Below, in pieces: positions 31,288-44,400 of a stretch of 64,000 bases of DNA. Source of the stretch: Bufo bufo (lineage: Eukaryota; Chordata; Amphibia; Anura; Bufonidae). A model generated the notes under the pieces. That model worked only from the letters and a program-made list of their open reading frames with translations. It did no database searches and had not been told where the DNA came from. The stretch lies in contig NC_053390.1 in NCBI RefSeq assembly GCF_905171765.1, positions 589,212,471 through 589,276,470 on the forward strand, given 5' to 3'. How positions within the stretch are numbered: position 1 is the first letter of the stretch; each line of letters begins with the position of its first letter. The position numbers and the translations under genes are program-made.

Positions 31288-32683
31288 CAGTTGCAAGAAA
31301 AAGTATGTGAACCCTTTGGAATGATATGGATTTCTGCACAAATTGGTCATAAAATGTGATCTGATCTTTATCTAAGTCATAACAATAGACAATCACAGTC
31401 TGCTTAAACTAATAACACACAAAGAATTAAATGTTACCATGTTTTTATTGAACACACCATGTAAACATTCACAGTGCAGGTGGAAAAAGTATGTGAACCC
31501 TTGGATTTAATAACTGGTTGAACCTCCTTTGGCAGCAATAACTTCAACCAAATGTTTCCTGTAGTTGCAGATCAGACGTGCACAACGGTCAGGAGTAATT
31601 CCTGACCATTCCTCTTTACAGAACTGTTTCAGTTCAGCAATATTCTTGGGATGTCTGGTGTGAATCGCTTTCTTGAGGTCATGCCACAGCATCTCAATCG
31701 GGTTGAGGTCAGGACTCTGACTGGGCTACTTCATAAGGCGTATTTTCTTTTGTTTAAGCCATTCTGTTGTTGATTTACTTCTATGCTTTGGGTCTTTGTC
31801 CTGTTGCAACACCCATCTTCTGTTGCTTCAGCTGGTGGACAGATGGCCTTAAGTTCTCCTGCAAAATGTCTTGATAAACTTGGGAATTCATTTTTCCTTC
31901 GATGATAGCAATCCGTCCAGGCCCTGACGCAGCAAAGCAGCCCCAAACCATGATGCCCCCACCACCATACTTCACAGTTGGGATGAGGTTTTGATGTTGG
32001 TGTGCTGTGCCTCTTTTTCTCAACACATAGTGTTGTGTGTTTCTTCCAAACAACTCAACTTTGGTTTCATCTGTCCACAGAATATTTTGCCAGTACTGCT
32101 GTGGAACATCCAGGTGCTCTTGTGCAAACTGTAAACGTGCAGCAATGTTTTTTTGGACAGCAGTGGCTTCCTCTGTGGTATCCTCCCATGAAATCCATTC
32201 TTGTTTAGTGTTTTACATATCGTAGATTCGCTAACAGGGATGCTAGCATATGCCAGAGACTTTTGTAAGTCTTTAGCTGACACTCTAGGATTCTTCTTCA
32301 CCTCATTGAGCAGTCTGCGCTGTGCTCTTGCAGTCATCTTTACAGGACAGCCACTCCTAGGGAGAGTAGCAGCAGTGCTGAACTTTCTCCATGTACAGAC
32401 AATTTGTCTTACCCTGGACTGATGAACAGCAAGGCTTTTGGAGATACTTTTATAACCCTTTCCAGCTTTATGCAAGTCAACAATTCTTAATCGTAAGTCT
32501 TCTGAGAGCTCTTTTGTGTGAGGCATCATTCACATCAGGCAATGCTTCTTGTGAAAAGCAAACCCATAACTGGTGTGTGTTTTTTATAGGGCAGGGCAGC
32601 TGTAACCAACACCTCCAATCTCATCTCATTGATTGGACTCCAGTTGGCTGACACGTCACTCCAATTAGCTCTTGGAGATTTCT
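31288..32683 (-). pseudogene. Tc1-like element and transposase, truncated on the right
   Basis: Left end after TA: CAGTTGCAAGAAAAAGTATG; the same 'AAAAAGTATGTGAACCC' recurs at 31484-31500, a subterminal repeat usual in Tc1 elements with long inverted repeats. The minus-strand transposase starts at ATG 32529 and is spread over three frames (32529-32020, 32053-31781 and 31692-31507): N-terminal helix-turn-helix region, a central GGGGIMVWG segment and a C-terminal part ending near 31507. The DLNPIE-like segment falls in a frame interrupted by a stop at about 31726. The matching right inverted repeat is absent; the element ends abruptly at about 32683 against BEL/Pao sequence. Confidence 0.85.
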
Positions 32684-35047
32684 TGAACAATGAAGGTGAC
32701 GTCTCTCTGGGCATCCAGTAGCGCATAGACGTATACCTTCTTGTTTCTCCTTTTAGGATTTGAAATGCACATTGGTACAACCATTGATGTGCCATTGCTT
32801 TCTCCTTCCCTCACTCTGCAAGAGAATACCGATACTTTCTTTCCTTCCTAAGTATCTTTAGGTATTGAGGATTTATCTTTCTTTGGACGTTCTTCATGTA
32901 GCGGTGTAGGATGGCATCCTTTGCAAATGCTGCATGTGTCCTTTTTCTTACACTCCTTAGTAACATGGCCTTTTCTTAGGCATCCGAAACACAGTTGGTT
33001 ATCAAGCACAAATTTTTTCTTTTCTTCTTGGGACTTCTCCTTCAATTGTTAGCACTTATGTATTCAGTGGTTCTCTCCACAGAACATATACTTGAAGGTA
33101 GTCTGAAGATTTTTCGGTTCTGTCTCTCTACTGATCCCACTAGTGACTTTGGACTTGCTCTCGTAGGTATCTGGACCTTTAGCTGCTGCATTCATTGCAA
33201 AGCTAGTTGCTCTTGCACGTCTTATCTATCTTGCAGGCCTTTCTTCTAAGGATTTTAAGACGTAAGATGATGTTACTGGATTACATGCTATCCGTGCTTC
33301 CTCATTGACAAACTCAGAAGTCTTTAAAACTTGGGAAGTTCTTACCTAGATCTAACTGTTTAGTCACATAGTGATTCCATCTAGAAGCCACTTCTTCAGG
33401 TAGCTTAGTTAGCATGCTGTGGTTTTCTAGATAGTTGTTCAGTACTTCCAGTCTTTGAACATGTGGGATTGCATTGCTGCATGTTCGCAGGAAGTCACCA
33501 TACTTTTGGAGTCTGAAGTGTTTTTTAGGACTTATTTTAGGCCCGTTATTCAATTTCTCTCTAAAAGCTCTTTGTACTAAGAAAGGATGACCATATCTTG
33601 CATTAAATTTTTCTCAAGCTTGCTTGTAGGCTTCATCGTCTTTTCTATAGAAGTTACCTTCAAGAACTTTATTTGCTTCCCCACCAACATATCTCTGAAG
33701 GTAGAATAACTTGTCGAATGGATTGAAGCAATGATGCTCAATGATCATTTCAAAACTTGCCTTCGACTCTATGAACTTCAGTACGTCTCCTGAAAATACA
33801 GTGGGTTCCGGCACGTGAAGTCTAGCGAGGACTGTTCTCTGTTGTCCTGTTGGGACAATAGTTGTAACACTCTCCTGAGCATTGCTGTGACATCTAGGAA
33901 TAGAATCATCCGGTTCTATTTTCTCACTTAGTTCTGAATTAGGTGAGTCCTTTTCTTTATCCTTTCTGGTAGAGATAGAGGGTAAATTCACACACCTTTT
34001 TCCTAACACTGGACTAGGCCTCTCTTTGTTTTTTTGAGCAGGGATAATAACTTATTTCTTCACTACATGCTGGAGATTTCCTTCCATTCTTCTGGGCATA
34101 TGAAGGAAAGTAGGAGTCTTTTTCTTCACTTAGTACAGATTTGAACCTATGACTACTCTGACTCATATCCTCCTCATGTACTCTGAGTCTTAACTTCTTT
34201 CTGCCTTTCCAGACTTTTCAATTCAGCTTCCATTTGATGGAGCTGTGCCTCCATTTCAGCTTCCATCTGATGGCGTTGTGCATCCATTTCAGCTTCCATC
34301 TGATGGCATTGTGCATCATTTTCAGCTTGCTTTTCAGCCATCAGTTGAAGCTGCGCCTCGATGGCAGCTTCCATCTCAATTTTTGCTTCCTTGACAGCAA
34401 GTTGTTCAGCTAATTCCTTTCTTTTGGCTGAAGTATTTGAGGACTCTAATATGTGGGTGGCACTTCTGCTAGCAAAGGAAGTCACAGTTGAGATTGTGGT
34501 ACCCCCTAAGGATCTAGCACAGTCTTTCATAAAAAAGCTCGTTCATTCTACTTCTTGCTTTAACTTCATCATAGTTTGCTGCAGATGATAGTTCTCTCAT
34601 GAGCTTTACTAAATCTTTAGTGACCGCAGTACAGGTGTCCATGTTCCTTACAATATCCTGGGAAGGTGTTGTAAGTGACCGCAGGTTGACATATGCTGCC
34701 ATAAACTCTGATTCAGATTCTTCTACCGTCTCTACCATATCACTCAAGTTACTTTTATACTTTCTTGCTTTAGTTTTCTACGAATGTCTGTAATGTATGA
34801 TTTCCACTTCTCATACATTCTGGCAAACCTTTTTCCTTTTGATGCTGCGTCTTGCTCTAAATTTTCCAGCATCTTTGGTTTTCTGGCACGTGATGAACGT
34901 CTTAGTTCATCTGCTTGGTCTATAATTGTTAAAGACTAATGCTGAAAAAGAATATTCTAACTCAGACAGGTTCCCTTGCTCTCCAACTTCTACTCTATCT
35001 ATCTTTGTATCCTCTATCAGTGGCATGGTAATACTAGGCTCAGACAT
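32684..35047 (-). pseudogene. gag: BEL/Pao retrotransposon gag and start of protease
   Basis: Starts at ATG 35047 with an acidic leader and, after a frameshift, a basic coiled segment (34747-34514). 34530-34174 encodes a strongly charged coiled coil containing a repeated 11-residue unit (H-Q-M-E-A-E-M). 34009-33614 has the Gag core found in Pao elements, with an EPTVFSGD start. 33553-33314 is the downstream part. 33045-32848 holds two zinc knuckles in tandem (CFGC...H...C and C-x2-C...H). 32800-32690 encodes the beginning of a Pao-type protease with an LLDAQ active-site context. At least four frameshifts or stops. RT, integrase and the 3' LTR are missing: the copy stops at the junction with the Tc1 fragment. 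Confidence 0.85.
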
Positions 35048-36850
35048 TTTACTTTAAATGCAGTACTGACAATCAATACGAATAATAAGATGTCTTTTTA
35101 CTTTAAATGCAATATTGACAAATGTCGAAATAAATGACTTTCACTTTAAATGTAACAGCGATAAATGCAGGCAATAAATGACTTTCACTTTAAATGCAAT
35201 AGAGTCCGTGTAATACAAACTGTCCTTTGTTTAACTTTAAAGTCTTTATCTGAGCACAAAAATGTCTCTTTATGCCAAAGCCTATATGCAATAATAAGTA
35301 ATAAAGGAAAGCTCTGACCTTATTCTGAAGAACAGAATACTGCGATCTGAAGGTTGCTGGAACAAATGTCTGTCTTAAAAGAGACTTGTCTTTTCTTGAT
35401 GTAATGTGATGCTCTGTGCTGACTTGCGATGCTCAGTGCAGACTTGCGATGCTCTGTGCAGACTTGTGATGCTCTGTGCAGACTTGCGATGTGCTGGCTT
35501 AGATACGCTGCTGTAGGCTTTGGTCCTAGTGGCGGGAAACTAGCTGACTGCAGTACGTGGTCTCTCCGTGTATAGCGGTGCAGGCACTCTAGCTCCTGAC
35601 TTTGGCCTCCCACCATGCGTCTCTTTCTCTCTCTTGGAATCGCAGGCGGGTTAGCGCCCTTTCTCTGACTATCTTGCCTTTGCCGTTCTGCCACTTTAAG
35701 AGTCGGCTGCAGTTTGACTAATGCACGCGTTCTATGGCCTTTATGGTAGCTCCGCTGAGATGTCTTTGCTTGCTCACTCAGGGAACAATTGCTGCATGGT
35801 GGTATATGCTGGCGCTCCACTGCTCTAATGCGCTCTTTACTGTGCAAGTTGAGGAAAGCGCAATCACTTTGCCCTCTGAGGGCAATAGTTCCACTGTGGC
35901 AGGCGCAGCACTATGAAGTGCCCTTTGCGCTGTGGCATTAGAAAAATTTTGATATCTCTGACTTTTAGTCTAACCAGACTTACTCTGTAATTCCTCTAGC
36001 GCCATTCTATGGAAACAGTAGGTTTAAAGAGCACACCAAATGCTTCAAATAACTTCTTTATTAACTTCAACTTTTCTTCCTATATAACACTGCCGCCTCC
36101 GCAGCAGATAGTCCATGCACAAAACACGTGTTGAAAAGAAATCACAAAATGGCGGTTTAACGGTTCAATCTTGTCATTCAACATAAAATGGTGGATATAT
36201 TTCTCTCTTCAGTATCTGTACTGTCACTTTAAGTTATTTAAGCACTTTATGATCTCTCTGATTTGACCGATAGTTCTACTGATATGTATGCAATTTGTAT
36301 GGATTGATATTGTATGCTATTTGTAGTTTGCAATTGAGTATGATCTGATATGGTTGTAACTGTATGCTTGCAATTTGTATTTGCAATTGAATTTGTATTT
36401 GGTGTAACTGTAAGTAAACACATATATATCTAGTTTAGTATACAGTTCTAATCACAATACTAACAATATGAACATTATATAACTGTTTTAAATACCTATT
36501 TTGGCCTCTCCTGCTTCCATAAAAACACAGCTCCCAGTGGAGTGAATGTCTCTTCAGCTCCTGTCTCTGGTGAATAATGATTCTCGCAGCTCCTGCTAGG
36601 GGAATTCCCAGACAGGCTGTGTGTGAGGCTGACTGTGATTGGTGAAAACTCTTGCTATGTGAGAAGCTGGCTGTTGGTCTAGACTTCTGCCCAGTAACAA
36701 CAGATTAACACTACACTTTCTGCTGTTTCTGCTGTGTCACTGAGCTTACCTTACACTACCAAATGAATCTTAAAGGCATATTATCTTTTTCTGATTCTGT
36801 TAACACAAAATATAACAGTTATATGACATCCAAAACATGATGTCACAGTA
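35048..36850 (-). other. BEL/Pao leader and probable 5' LTR region
   Basis: Upstream of gag on the minus strand. Contains tandem units of about 45-50 bases on 'TTTCACTTTAAATGCAATA' (35055-35215). A minus-strand AATAAAG lies at about 36055. No second LTR remains, so boundaries cannot be set. Confidence 0.4.
35407..35492. repeat. 21-bp minisatellite, 4 units
   Basis: GATGCTCTGTGCAGACTTGC repeated four times with single-base differences. Confidence 0.85.
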
Positions 36851-38560
36851 AATAACTCTGCTTTTGTCTTTAAACATAAACATGGGAACTGTATTAAGGC
36901 TATTGGCATGTTTAGCTGTATACACATATAAGCTATACTAGCAACCTAGGACAGGTCCTAGCTGGCCAGCTACACTGACAGCTTCTGCACTCCCCTGGCC
37001 CCAGCGCTGTGTATACAGCGATCTAGAAGGCAGGGATACCCAGGAATGGTCCCTGCCTTCTCCCTGGGGTGCCCTGCTTTCACTGACAGTAGGCCCCCCG
37101 CTCGGCAGATGCACAATTAGCGTGCAGCTGCAATCGCTTAATGGACGTTCCAGTACGTCCATTCAGAGATAAACCGACCGCCCAGGGATCGCCCAAAGCC
37201 TTCTGATCTAGCCCAGTGCCTAACCAGTTAATTGACACAGTGGTTCCCCAATCATTGTCTATAGCACCTGTCCATAACAATTATTTCTTCCCTGAATTAT
37301 ATTAAAGGGATTTTCCAAGATATAACATTGATGATGTATCTCTAGTAAAGGAAGTCACTATGTGATAGGTGGGGGTCAGACCACAATCAGCAGAAAGTAG
37401 CTGGAGAGTAGTACAGTGCTACTTTTATCCATGTGGCTGTTTCAGATACTGTGATGAAGGGGTTGTGGTGCCCTGTCCTCTTTTGTTCCCCTGTTCATGG
37501 GTTTTGTCTAGGTTATTTTTCCACAGAGCAAATAGATGTTTTGGGTAAGAGTAGGTCATGAATATTCTATCCCAGCAAAAATGTTCTGTAGTAGTGCTAG
37601 TATTTCTAATGCTCTCTGGAGAAAGTTACTTTTTTGTTGCCTTAACATCCGACCTTGACGCTACCGTGTCTGAATGCTGGTTGGCTTTCAGGAAGCTGAA
37701 TGTTTCGATGTCTCCCCAAGTAAAATTTCCTGTACAATAATACCATTACACTAGCAGTCCCACTCACCATGAAGGTTTTATCCAGTTATGATGTAGCTCT
37801 ACATAGATTATTACTGTTGGGTTGTAAATTCTTGGTTACATAGAAAATAAAAAATAACTACTTTCTGTAATTCAAACTGAAATGACCTAACTAGGCATAA
37901 ACTTACCTGCACTTCTAGAGAAAGTAAAATACCTGCATAAAGGCAGTTACCAGAAATTGCCTGATCCAAGGTGTAAAAATATGTTCCGTTGTCTAAGTGT
38001 GAGTAATGATACAGTCATAAAAAGTCTAACATATTTCTTGAAGTCCCTCACATATTTAATGAAAAACCAAATAACACAGGAAATATTTATATGGTTGCCA
38101 GGGATGAAGTGAAAAGTGCAGCATGTTCTCACATAAGACAGTTTGATGAACATTATACAAGCAGCACCATGGTACATCAGGCTGTCATTAACAAATTAAA
38201 GTAATTTCATGTGTTAGTATCTAAAACTGCTTCAAATAGATCAATAAGGGTCAGGTGTTTAGTGGCATTCTCAACAGTGTAGTGTTTTTTTTCCAGAAGC
38301 CACGGCTAGATAAGATAATAGTCTTAATTTAGTTTAGTTTTAAGCCTTATGTTTGCTGATGCACACAAAGCAGTAGTAAAAGTGACCATACACATTAGAT
38401 TGAAGCAGGTTGATGACTGAATAACCATTAAACATACACAATTTAAACATGGCCGACTTCTTTCCAGACAATTATGTTCTGTGTTTGGCCGGCCAAAATG
38501 ATCATTCATCATTCACCCGGCAATCATCTTGGTTGAAATAATCCGTTTTGATTAGACTAA
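36851..38560. other. No gene recognised
   Basis: 37303-37330 (TTAAAGGGATTTTCCAAGAT) looks like a T2/Kolobok left end but no right end was found. An inverted pair around 'GGCAGGGA' (37030-37065) is visible. The rest is anonymous, AT-rich. Confidence 0.5.
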
Positions 38561-38564
38561 ACAT

Positions 38565-38870
38565 TATGCCCCTTATAATGTGTGCCAGTGCAAAAATGCC
38601 CCCTTATAATGTATATCAGTACAAAAATGCCCCCATAATGTGTGTCAGTACAAAAAATTTCACTGTTATGTGCCAGTACAAATACATCCTCTTAGTGCCC
38701 CCAGTAGAGTCAATGTCCCTATAGTGCCCCCATAATATGCACTAATGCCTCCTTTTGTGTGGCAATACAAAAAATACCCCCTCTTAGTTCCCCCAGTTGA
38801 GCTAATGTCCGCATAGTGCCTCTATAATGTGGGCCAGCATAAAATACCCCTATATAGTGCCCCCCATAGA
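38565..38870. repeat. Degenerate tandem repeat, ~30 bp
   Basis: Variants of 'GTCAGTACAAAAATGCCCCC' followed by 'ATAATGTG', about eight units with decay toward the right. Confidence 0.65.
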
Positions 38871-39773
38871 TAAAGTCTATGGATATAGTCCACCCCTATT
38901 CCCCATATTGGCCAAACGGCATAGTGTGAAAAAAAAACTTACATAATTACCTCCATGCTGCTGTCAGCGATGTTGTGCAGGCCTCTTCCAACCTGTGTCC
39001 CTCGCTGTATGCTGTCTGGCTCAGGCGGCGCCCTGGGACTGGACCTAAAGCCTGTCAGAGGGAACAGCGGGGCAGGAAAACATCGCTCCTGTGCCCCGCC
39101 GCAACCTTCAACCATATTGCCTTTCTGAGGATGGCAATACAGTTGAAAAAAAAGAGATTTGCAATGGAAGCGCTCATTTGCCTCAGCCCTGCTGCTCCCC
39201 CTCCCCCCTTAGATCCAGGGCCGTGCCACCTGAGGCAATCCTGCCTAATTGGCGTGTGGCCCTGTCTCCACCTGCTATGTCCACTGCCACTGACAGGATG
39301 TCATATTTCAAAGTCAGCTCTGCTGTCTGTGCTCACAAGCCTACTATTTTAACGGTCCACACCCGGTTCAGCAACCGAACATTCCTTAACTCTGTCAGTA
39401 TTAACCTGTGGATTCCTCACTCTGCTCCTTGCCTGAGTAAACAGGTTCTGTAATTGCTGAAGTCTGCCAGCCATAATCTTATCTGCTTGAATTTTGTATT
39501 GTATGAACTTTGGCAGCCCTGACCTCTTGCTTGATTGAGTACATAACCTGTCTCCTGATTTTACTACCACAAACTGGTTACTACTCATGTCAGCCATTAC
39601 CCCCAGAATAAATACGAGAGATGCTGACTTCCTCCATGGCAACCCAGAGGATCCACCTCTCAGGCATTGTGACATAGGGTCTGCTCACATCATTTTTAGA
39701 GCCTAGAAAAGCCCCTAGTGTATCCACAGGACATGATTCACTTGATGGAGGCCAAAAGAGTGTGCTTTTGGCC
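38871..39773. other. No gene recognised
   Basis: GC-richer block 38960-39270 may belong to an old element. Overlapping frames at 38975-39453 (125 and 120 codons) show no family resemblance. Confidence 0.45.
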
Positions 39774-39776
39774 TTA

Positions 39777-40312
39777 GGGTACTTTCACACTAGCTTTTTT
39801 CTTTTCCGGCGCTGAGTTCCGTCGAAAGGGCTCAATGCCGGAAAAGAACTGATCAGGTATATCCCCATGCATTCTGAATGGAGAGTAATCCGTTCAGGAT
39901 GCATCAGGATGTCTTCAGTTCAGTCCTTTTGACTGATCGGGCAAAAGAGAAAACCGTAGCATGCTACGGTTTTATCTCCAGCGAAAAAAAACTGAAGACT
40001 TGCCTGAATGCCGGATTTGGCATTTTCTTTCCCATAGGAAAGTATTAGTGCCGGATCTGTCATTCAAAATACCGGAAAGCTGGATCTGGGAAAAAAAGAA
40101 ATGCCGGATCCGTTTTGCCGGATGACACCGGAAAGACGGATCCGGCATTTCAATGCATTTTTTTTTGACTGATCAGGCATTTTTAAGACTGATCAGGATC
40201 CTGATCAGTCTTACTAATGCCATCAGTTGGCATACGTTTTGCCGGATCCGGCAGGCAGTTCCGGCGACGGAACTGCTTGCCGGATCACTCTGCCGCAAGT
40301 GTGAAAGTAGCC
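39777..40312. mobile_element. PIF/Harbinger-like MITE, TSD TTA
   Basis: Ends GGGTACTTTCACACTAGC and CAAGTGTGAAAGTAGCC, flanked by TTA (39774-39776 and 40313-40315). The interior is rich in CCGGAT/ATCCGG palindromes. Same family type as 5374-5805. Confidence 0.85.
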
Positions 40313-40341
40313 TTAGTCAGGCCAGTATGTCAGGATATCTA

Positions 40342-40950
40342 TGTCACGGACGTTCCCACGACAGGTGGCAGGAGATCGGTGAGACTGGCCACACGTGGTT
40401 TGATCTGACATGTTTTCCGCTTGGATCAAATGACATCTGTGTTGTTTCTGATGCTTGCCACACCCTTCTTTCCCCAGGTGTGGCTATTATGGTCATTTAA
40501 CCTTCTCTATTTATTGTTGTTTCTCCCACTATGCTATGAGGTTCATAGCTTCTGTTGTGGATAGCTGGTGTGTGGATCTCGGCTGAGTTCCTGGTGCTGC
40601 CATGAAGTTAAGTGTTTTCTTTCCCTTTTCTATTTTGTTTGGGTTATTTTGTGTGTTGCATTTCCCTGTCATTTGTATTAAGGCCTGAGGGAGACTCCTG
40701 TTCGTCCTTCCTTTTGGAGGAACAGGTTGTCTCAGCCTTGGGTCCTATAGGTTGAGTTAGGACACTAGGTATTCCTGTGTATGAACTCACCTACCTCTGG
40801 GGTCTGTTCATACTGTTAGTTAGTCAGGACTTTGATTAGGGTGTTACTAGGAGGTTTCCATCTCCTTTCCCTAGTTTCCAGGCCTTATTCACTTACCCCT
40901 TTCCCTCCTATGTTCGGTGTGGTGTTTCCCTCCCACAACCGAACGTGACA
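40342..40950 (+). repeat. Solo LTR, TSD ATCTA
   Basis: Starts TGTCACGGACGTTCCC, ends CCGAACGTGACA, flanked by a perfect ATCTA (40337-40341 and 40951-40955). 609 bp. The 5-bp duplication and TGTCAC start fit a Gypsy-type LTR distinct from that at 15350. Orientation is judged only by the TGTCACG start. Confidence 0.9.
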
Positions 40951-41414
40951 ATCTATTTTTGTTGGCATGGAATAGTATAGTAGACTATGTTGTTGGGAGA
41001 TCCTTTAAACATGATGTGAACAGAGCCTTAGGGCAAATTTAGCCATAGAGTTATAAAAGGTCTGTATTTACCTGGCACAAATTTTTTTAGGTCAGTGAGA
41101 CAGTTTTCTAGCATTCTTTGCATCAGGAGTAGAGTTGAGCGAACACCTGGATGTTCGGGTTCGAGAAGTTCGGCCGAACTTCCCGGAAATGTTCGGGTTC
41201 GGGATCCGAACCCGACCCGAACTTCGTCCCGAACCCGAACCCCATTGAAGTCAATGGGGACCCGAACTTTTCGGCACTAAAAAGGCTGTAAAACAGCCCA
41301 GGAAAGGTCTAGAGGGCTGCAAAAGGCAGCAACATGTAGTTAAATCCCCTGCAAACAAATGTGGATAGGGAAATTAATTAAAATAAAAATAAAATAAATA
41401 AAAATTAACCAATA

Positions 41415-44400
41415 TCAATTGGAGAGAGGTCCCATAGCAGAGAATCAGGCTTCATGTCAGCAGAGAATCAGTCTTCATGTCATAGCAGAGAATCAGGCTT
41501 CACGTCACCCAAAACTGGAACAGTCCATTGTCAGATATTTAGGCTCCGGCACCCAGGCAGAGGAGAGAGGTCCCATAACATAGAATCTGGCTTCATGTCA
41601 GCAGAGAATCAGTCTTCATGTCATAGCAGAGAATCAGGCTTCATGTCATAGCAGAGAATCATGCTTCACGTCACCCACCACTGGAACAGTCCATTGTCAG
41701 ATATTTAGGCCCAGGCACCCAGGAAGAGGAGAGAGGTCCCATAGCAGAGATTCAGGCTTCATGTCAGCAGAGAATCAGTCTTCATGTCATAGCAGAGAAT
41801 CATGCCTCACGTCACCCACCACTGGAACAGTCCATTGTCAGATATTTAGGCCCCGGCACCCAGGCAGAGGAGAGAGGTCCCATAACAGAGATTCCGGCTT
41901 CATGTCAGCAGAGAATCAGTCTTCATGTCATAGCAGAGAATCATGCTTCACGTCACCCAATATTGGAACAGTCCATTGTCATATAATTTAGGCCCCGGCA
42001 CCCAGACAGAGGAGAGAGGTCCCATAACATAGAATCTGGCTTCATGTCAGCAGAGAATCAGTCTTCATGTCATAGCAGAGAATCAGGCTTCATGTCACCC
42101 ACCACTGGAACAGGCCACTGTCAGATATTTTTAGGCCCCGGCACCCAGACAGAGGAGAGAGGTCCCATAACATAGAATCTGGCTTCATGTCAGCAGAGAA
42201 TCAGTCTTCATGTCATAGCAGAGAATCATGCTTCACGTCACCCAACATTGGAACAGTCCATTGTCATATAATTTAGGCCCCGGCACCCAGACAGAGGAGA
42301 GAGGTCCCATAACAGAGATTCAGGCTTCATGTCAGCGACTCAGAAGAGAATCAGTCTTCATGTCATAGCAGAGAATCAGGCTTCATGTCACCCACCACTG
42401 GAACAGGCCACTGTCAGATATTTTTAGGCCCCGGCACCCAGACAGAGGAGAGAGGTCCCATAACAGAGATTCAGGCTTCATGTCAGCAGAGAATCAGTCT
42501 TCATGTCATAGCAGAGAATCATGCTTCACGTCACCCACCACTGGAACAGTCCATTGTCACATATTTAGGCCCAGGCAGAGGAGAGAGGTCCCATAGCAGA
42601 GATTCAGGCTTCATGTCAGCAGAGAATCAGTCTTCATGTCATAGCAGAGAATCATGCCTCACGTCACCCACCACTGGAACAGTCCATTTTTCAGATATTT
42701 AGGCCCGGGCACCCAGGCAGAGGAGAGAGGTCCCATAACAGAGATTCAGGCTTCATGTCAGCAGAGAATCAGTCTTCATGTCATAGCAGAGAATCATGCT
42801 TTACGTCACCCAACATTGGAACAGTCCATTGTCATATAATTTAGGCCCCGGCACCCAGACAGAGGAGAGAGGTCCCATAACATAGAATCTGGCTTCATGT
42901 CAGCAGAGAATCAGTCTTCATGTCATAGCAGAGAATCAGGCTTCATGTCACCCACCACTGGAACAGGCCACTGTCAGATATTTTTAGGCCCCGGCACCCA
43001 GACAGAGGAGAGAGGTCCCATAACATAGAATCTGGCTTCATGTCAGCAGAGAATCAGTCTTCATGTCATAGCAGAGAATCATGCTTCACGTCACCCAACA
43101 TTGGAACAGTCCATTGTCATATAATTTAGGCCCCGACACCCAGACAGAGGAGAGAGGTCCCATAACAGAGATTCAGGCTTCATGTCAGCGACTCAGCAGA
43201 GAATCAGTCTTCATGTCATAGCAGAGAATCAGGCTTCATGTCACCCACCACTGGAACAGGCCACTGTCAGATATTTTTAGGCCCCGGCACCCAGACAGAG
43301 GAGAGAGGTCCCATAACAGAGATTCAGGCTTCATGTCAGCAGAGAATCAGTCTTCATGTCATAGCAGAGAATCATGCTTCACGTCACCCACCACTGGAAC
43401 AGTCCATTGTCACATATTTAGGCCCAGGCACCCAGGCAGAGGAGAGAGGTCCCATAGCAGAGAATCTGGCTTCATGTCAGCAGAGAATCAGTCTTCATGT
43501 CATAGCAGAGAATCATGCTTCACGTCACCCAACATTGGAACAGTCCATTGTCATATAATTTAGGCCCCGGCACCCAGACAGAGGAGAGAGGTCCCATAAC
43601 AGAGATTCAGGCTTCATGTCAGCGACTCAGCAGAGAATCAGTCTTCATGTCATAGCAGAGAATCAGGCTTCATGTCACCCACCACTGGAACAGGCCACTG
43701 TCAGATATTTTTAGGCCCCGGCACCCAGAAAGAGGAGAGATGTCCCATAACAGAGATTCAGGCTTCATGTCAGCAGAGAATCAGTCTTCATGTCATATCA
43801 GAGAATCATGTTTCAAGTCACCCACCACTGGAACAGTCCATTGTCACATATTTAGGCCCAGGCACCCAGGCAGAGGAGAGAGGTCCCATAGCAGAGAATC
43901 TGGCTTCATGTCAGAAGAGAATCAGTCTTCATGTCATAGCAGAGAATCATGCTTCACGTCACCCAACATTGGAACAGTCCATTGTCATATAATTTAGGCC
44001 CCGGCACCCAGACAGAGGAGAGAGGTCCCATAACAGAGATTCAGGCTTCATGTCAGCAGAGAATCAGTCTTAATGTCATAGCATAGAATCATGCTTCACG
44101 TCACCCACCACTGGAACAGTCCATTGTCACATATTTAGGCCCAGGCACCCAGGCAGAGGAGAGAGGTCCCATAGCAGAGAATCTGGCTTCATGTCAGCAG
44201 AGAATCAGTCTTCATGTCATAGCAGAGAATCATGCTTCACGTCACCCAACATTGGAACAGTCCATTGTCATATAATTTAGGCCCCGGCACCCAGACAGAG
44301 GAGAGTGGTCCCATAGCAGAGATTCAGGCTTCATGTCAGCGACTCAGCAGAGAATCAGTCTTCATGTCATAGCAGAGAATCAGGCTTCATGTCACCCACC

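Noticed and set aside
38975..39453. Overlapping 120-125-codon frames as a host exon
   Set aside because: No recognisable domain, no splice sites in suitable phase, and surrounded by repeats.
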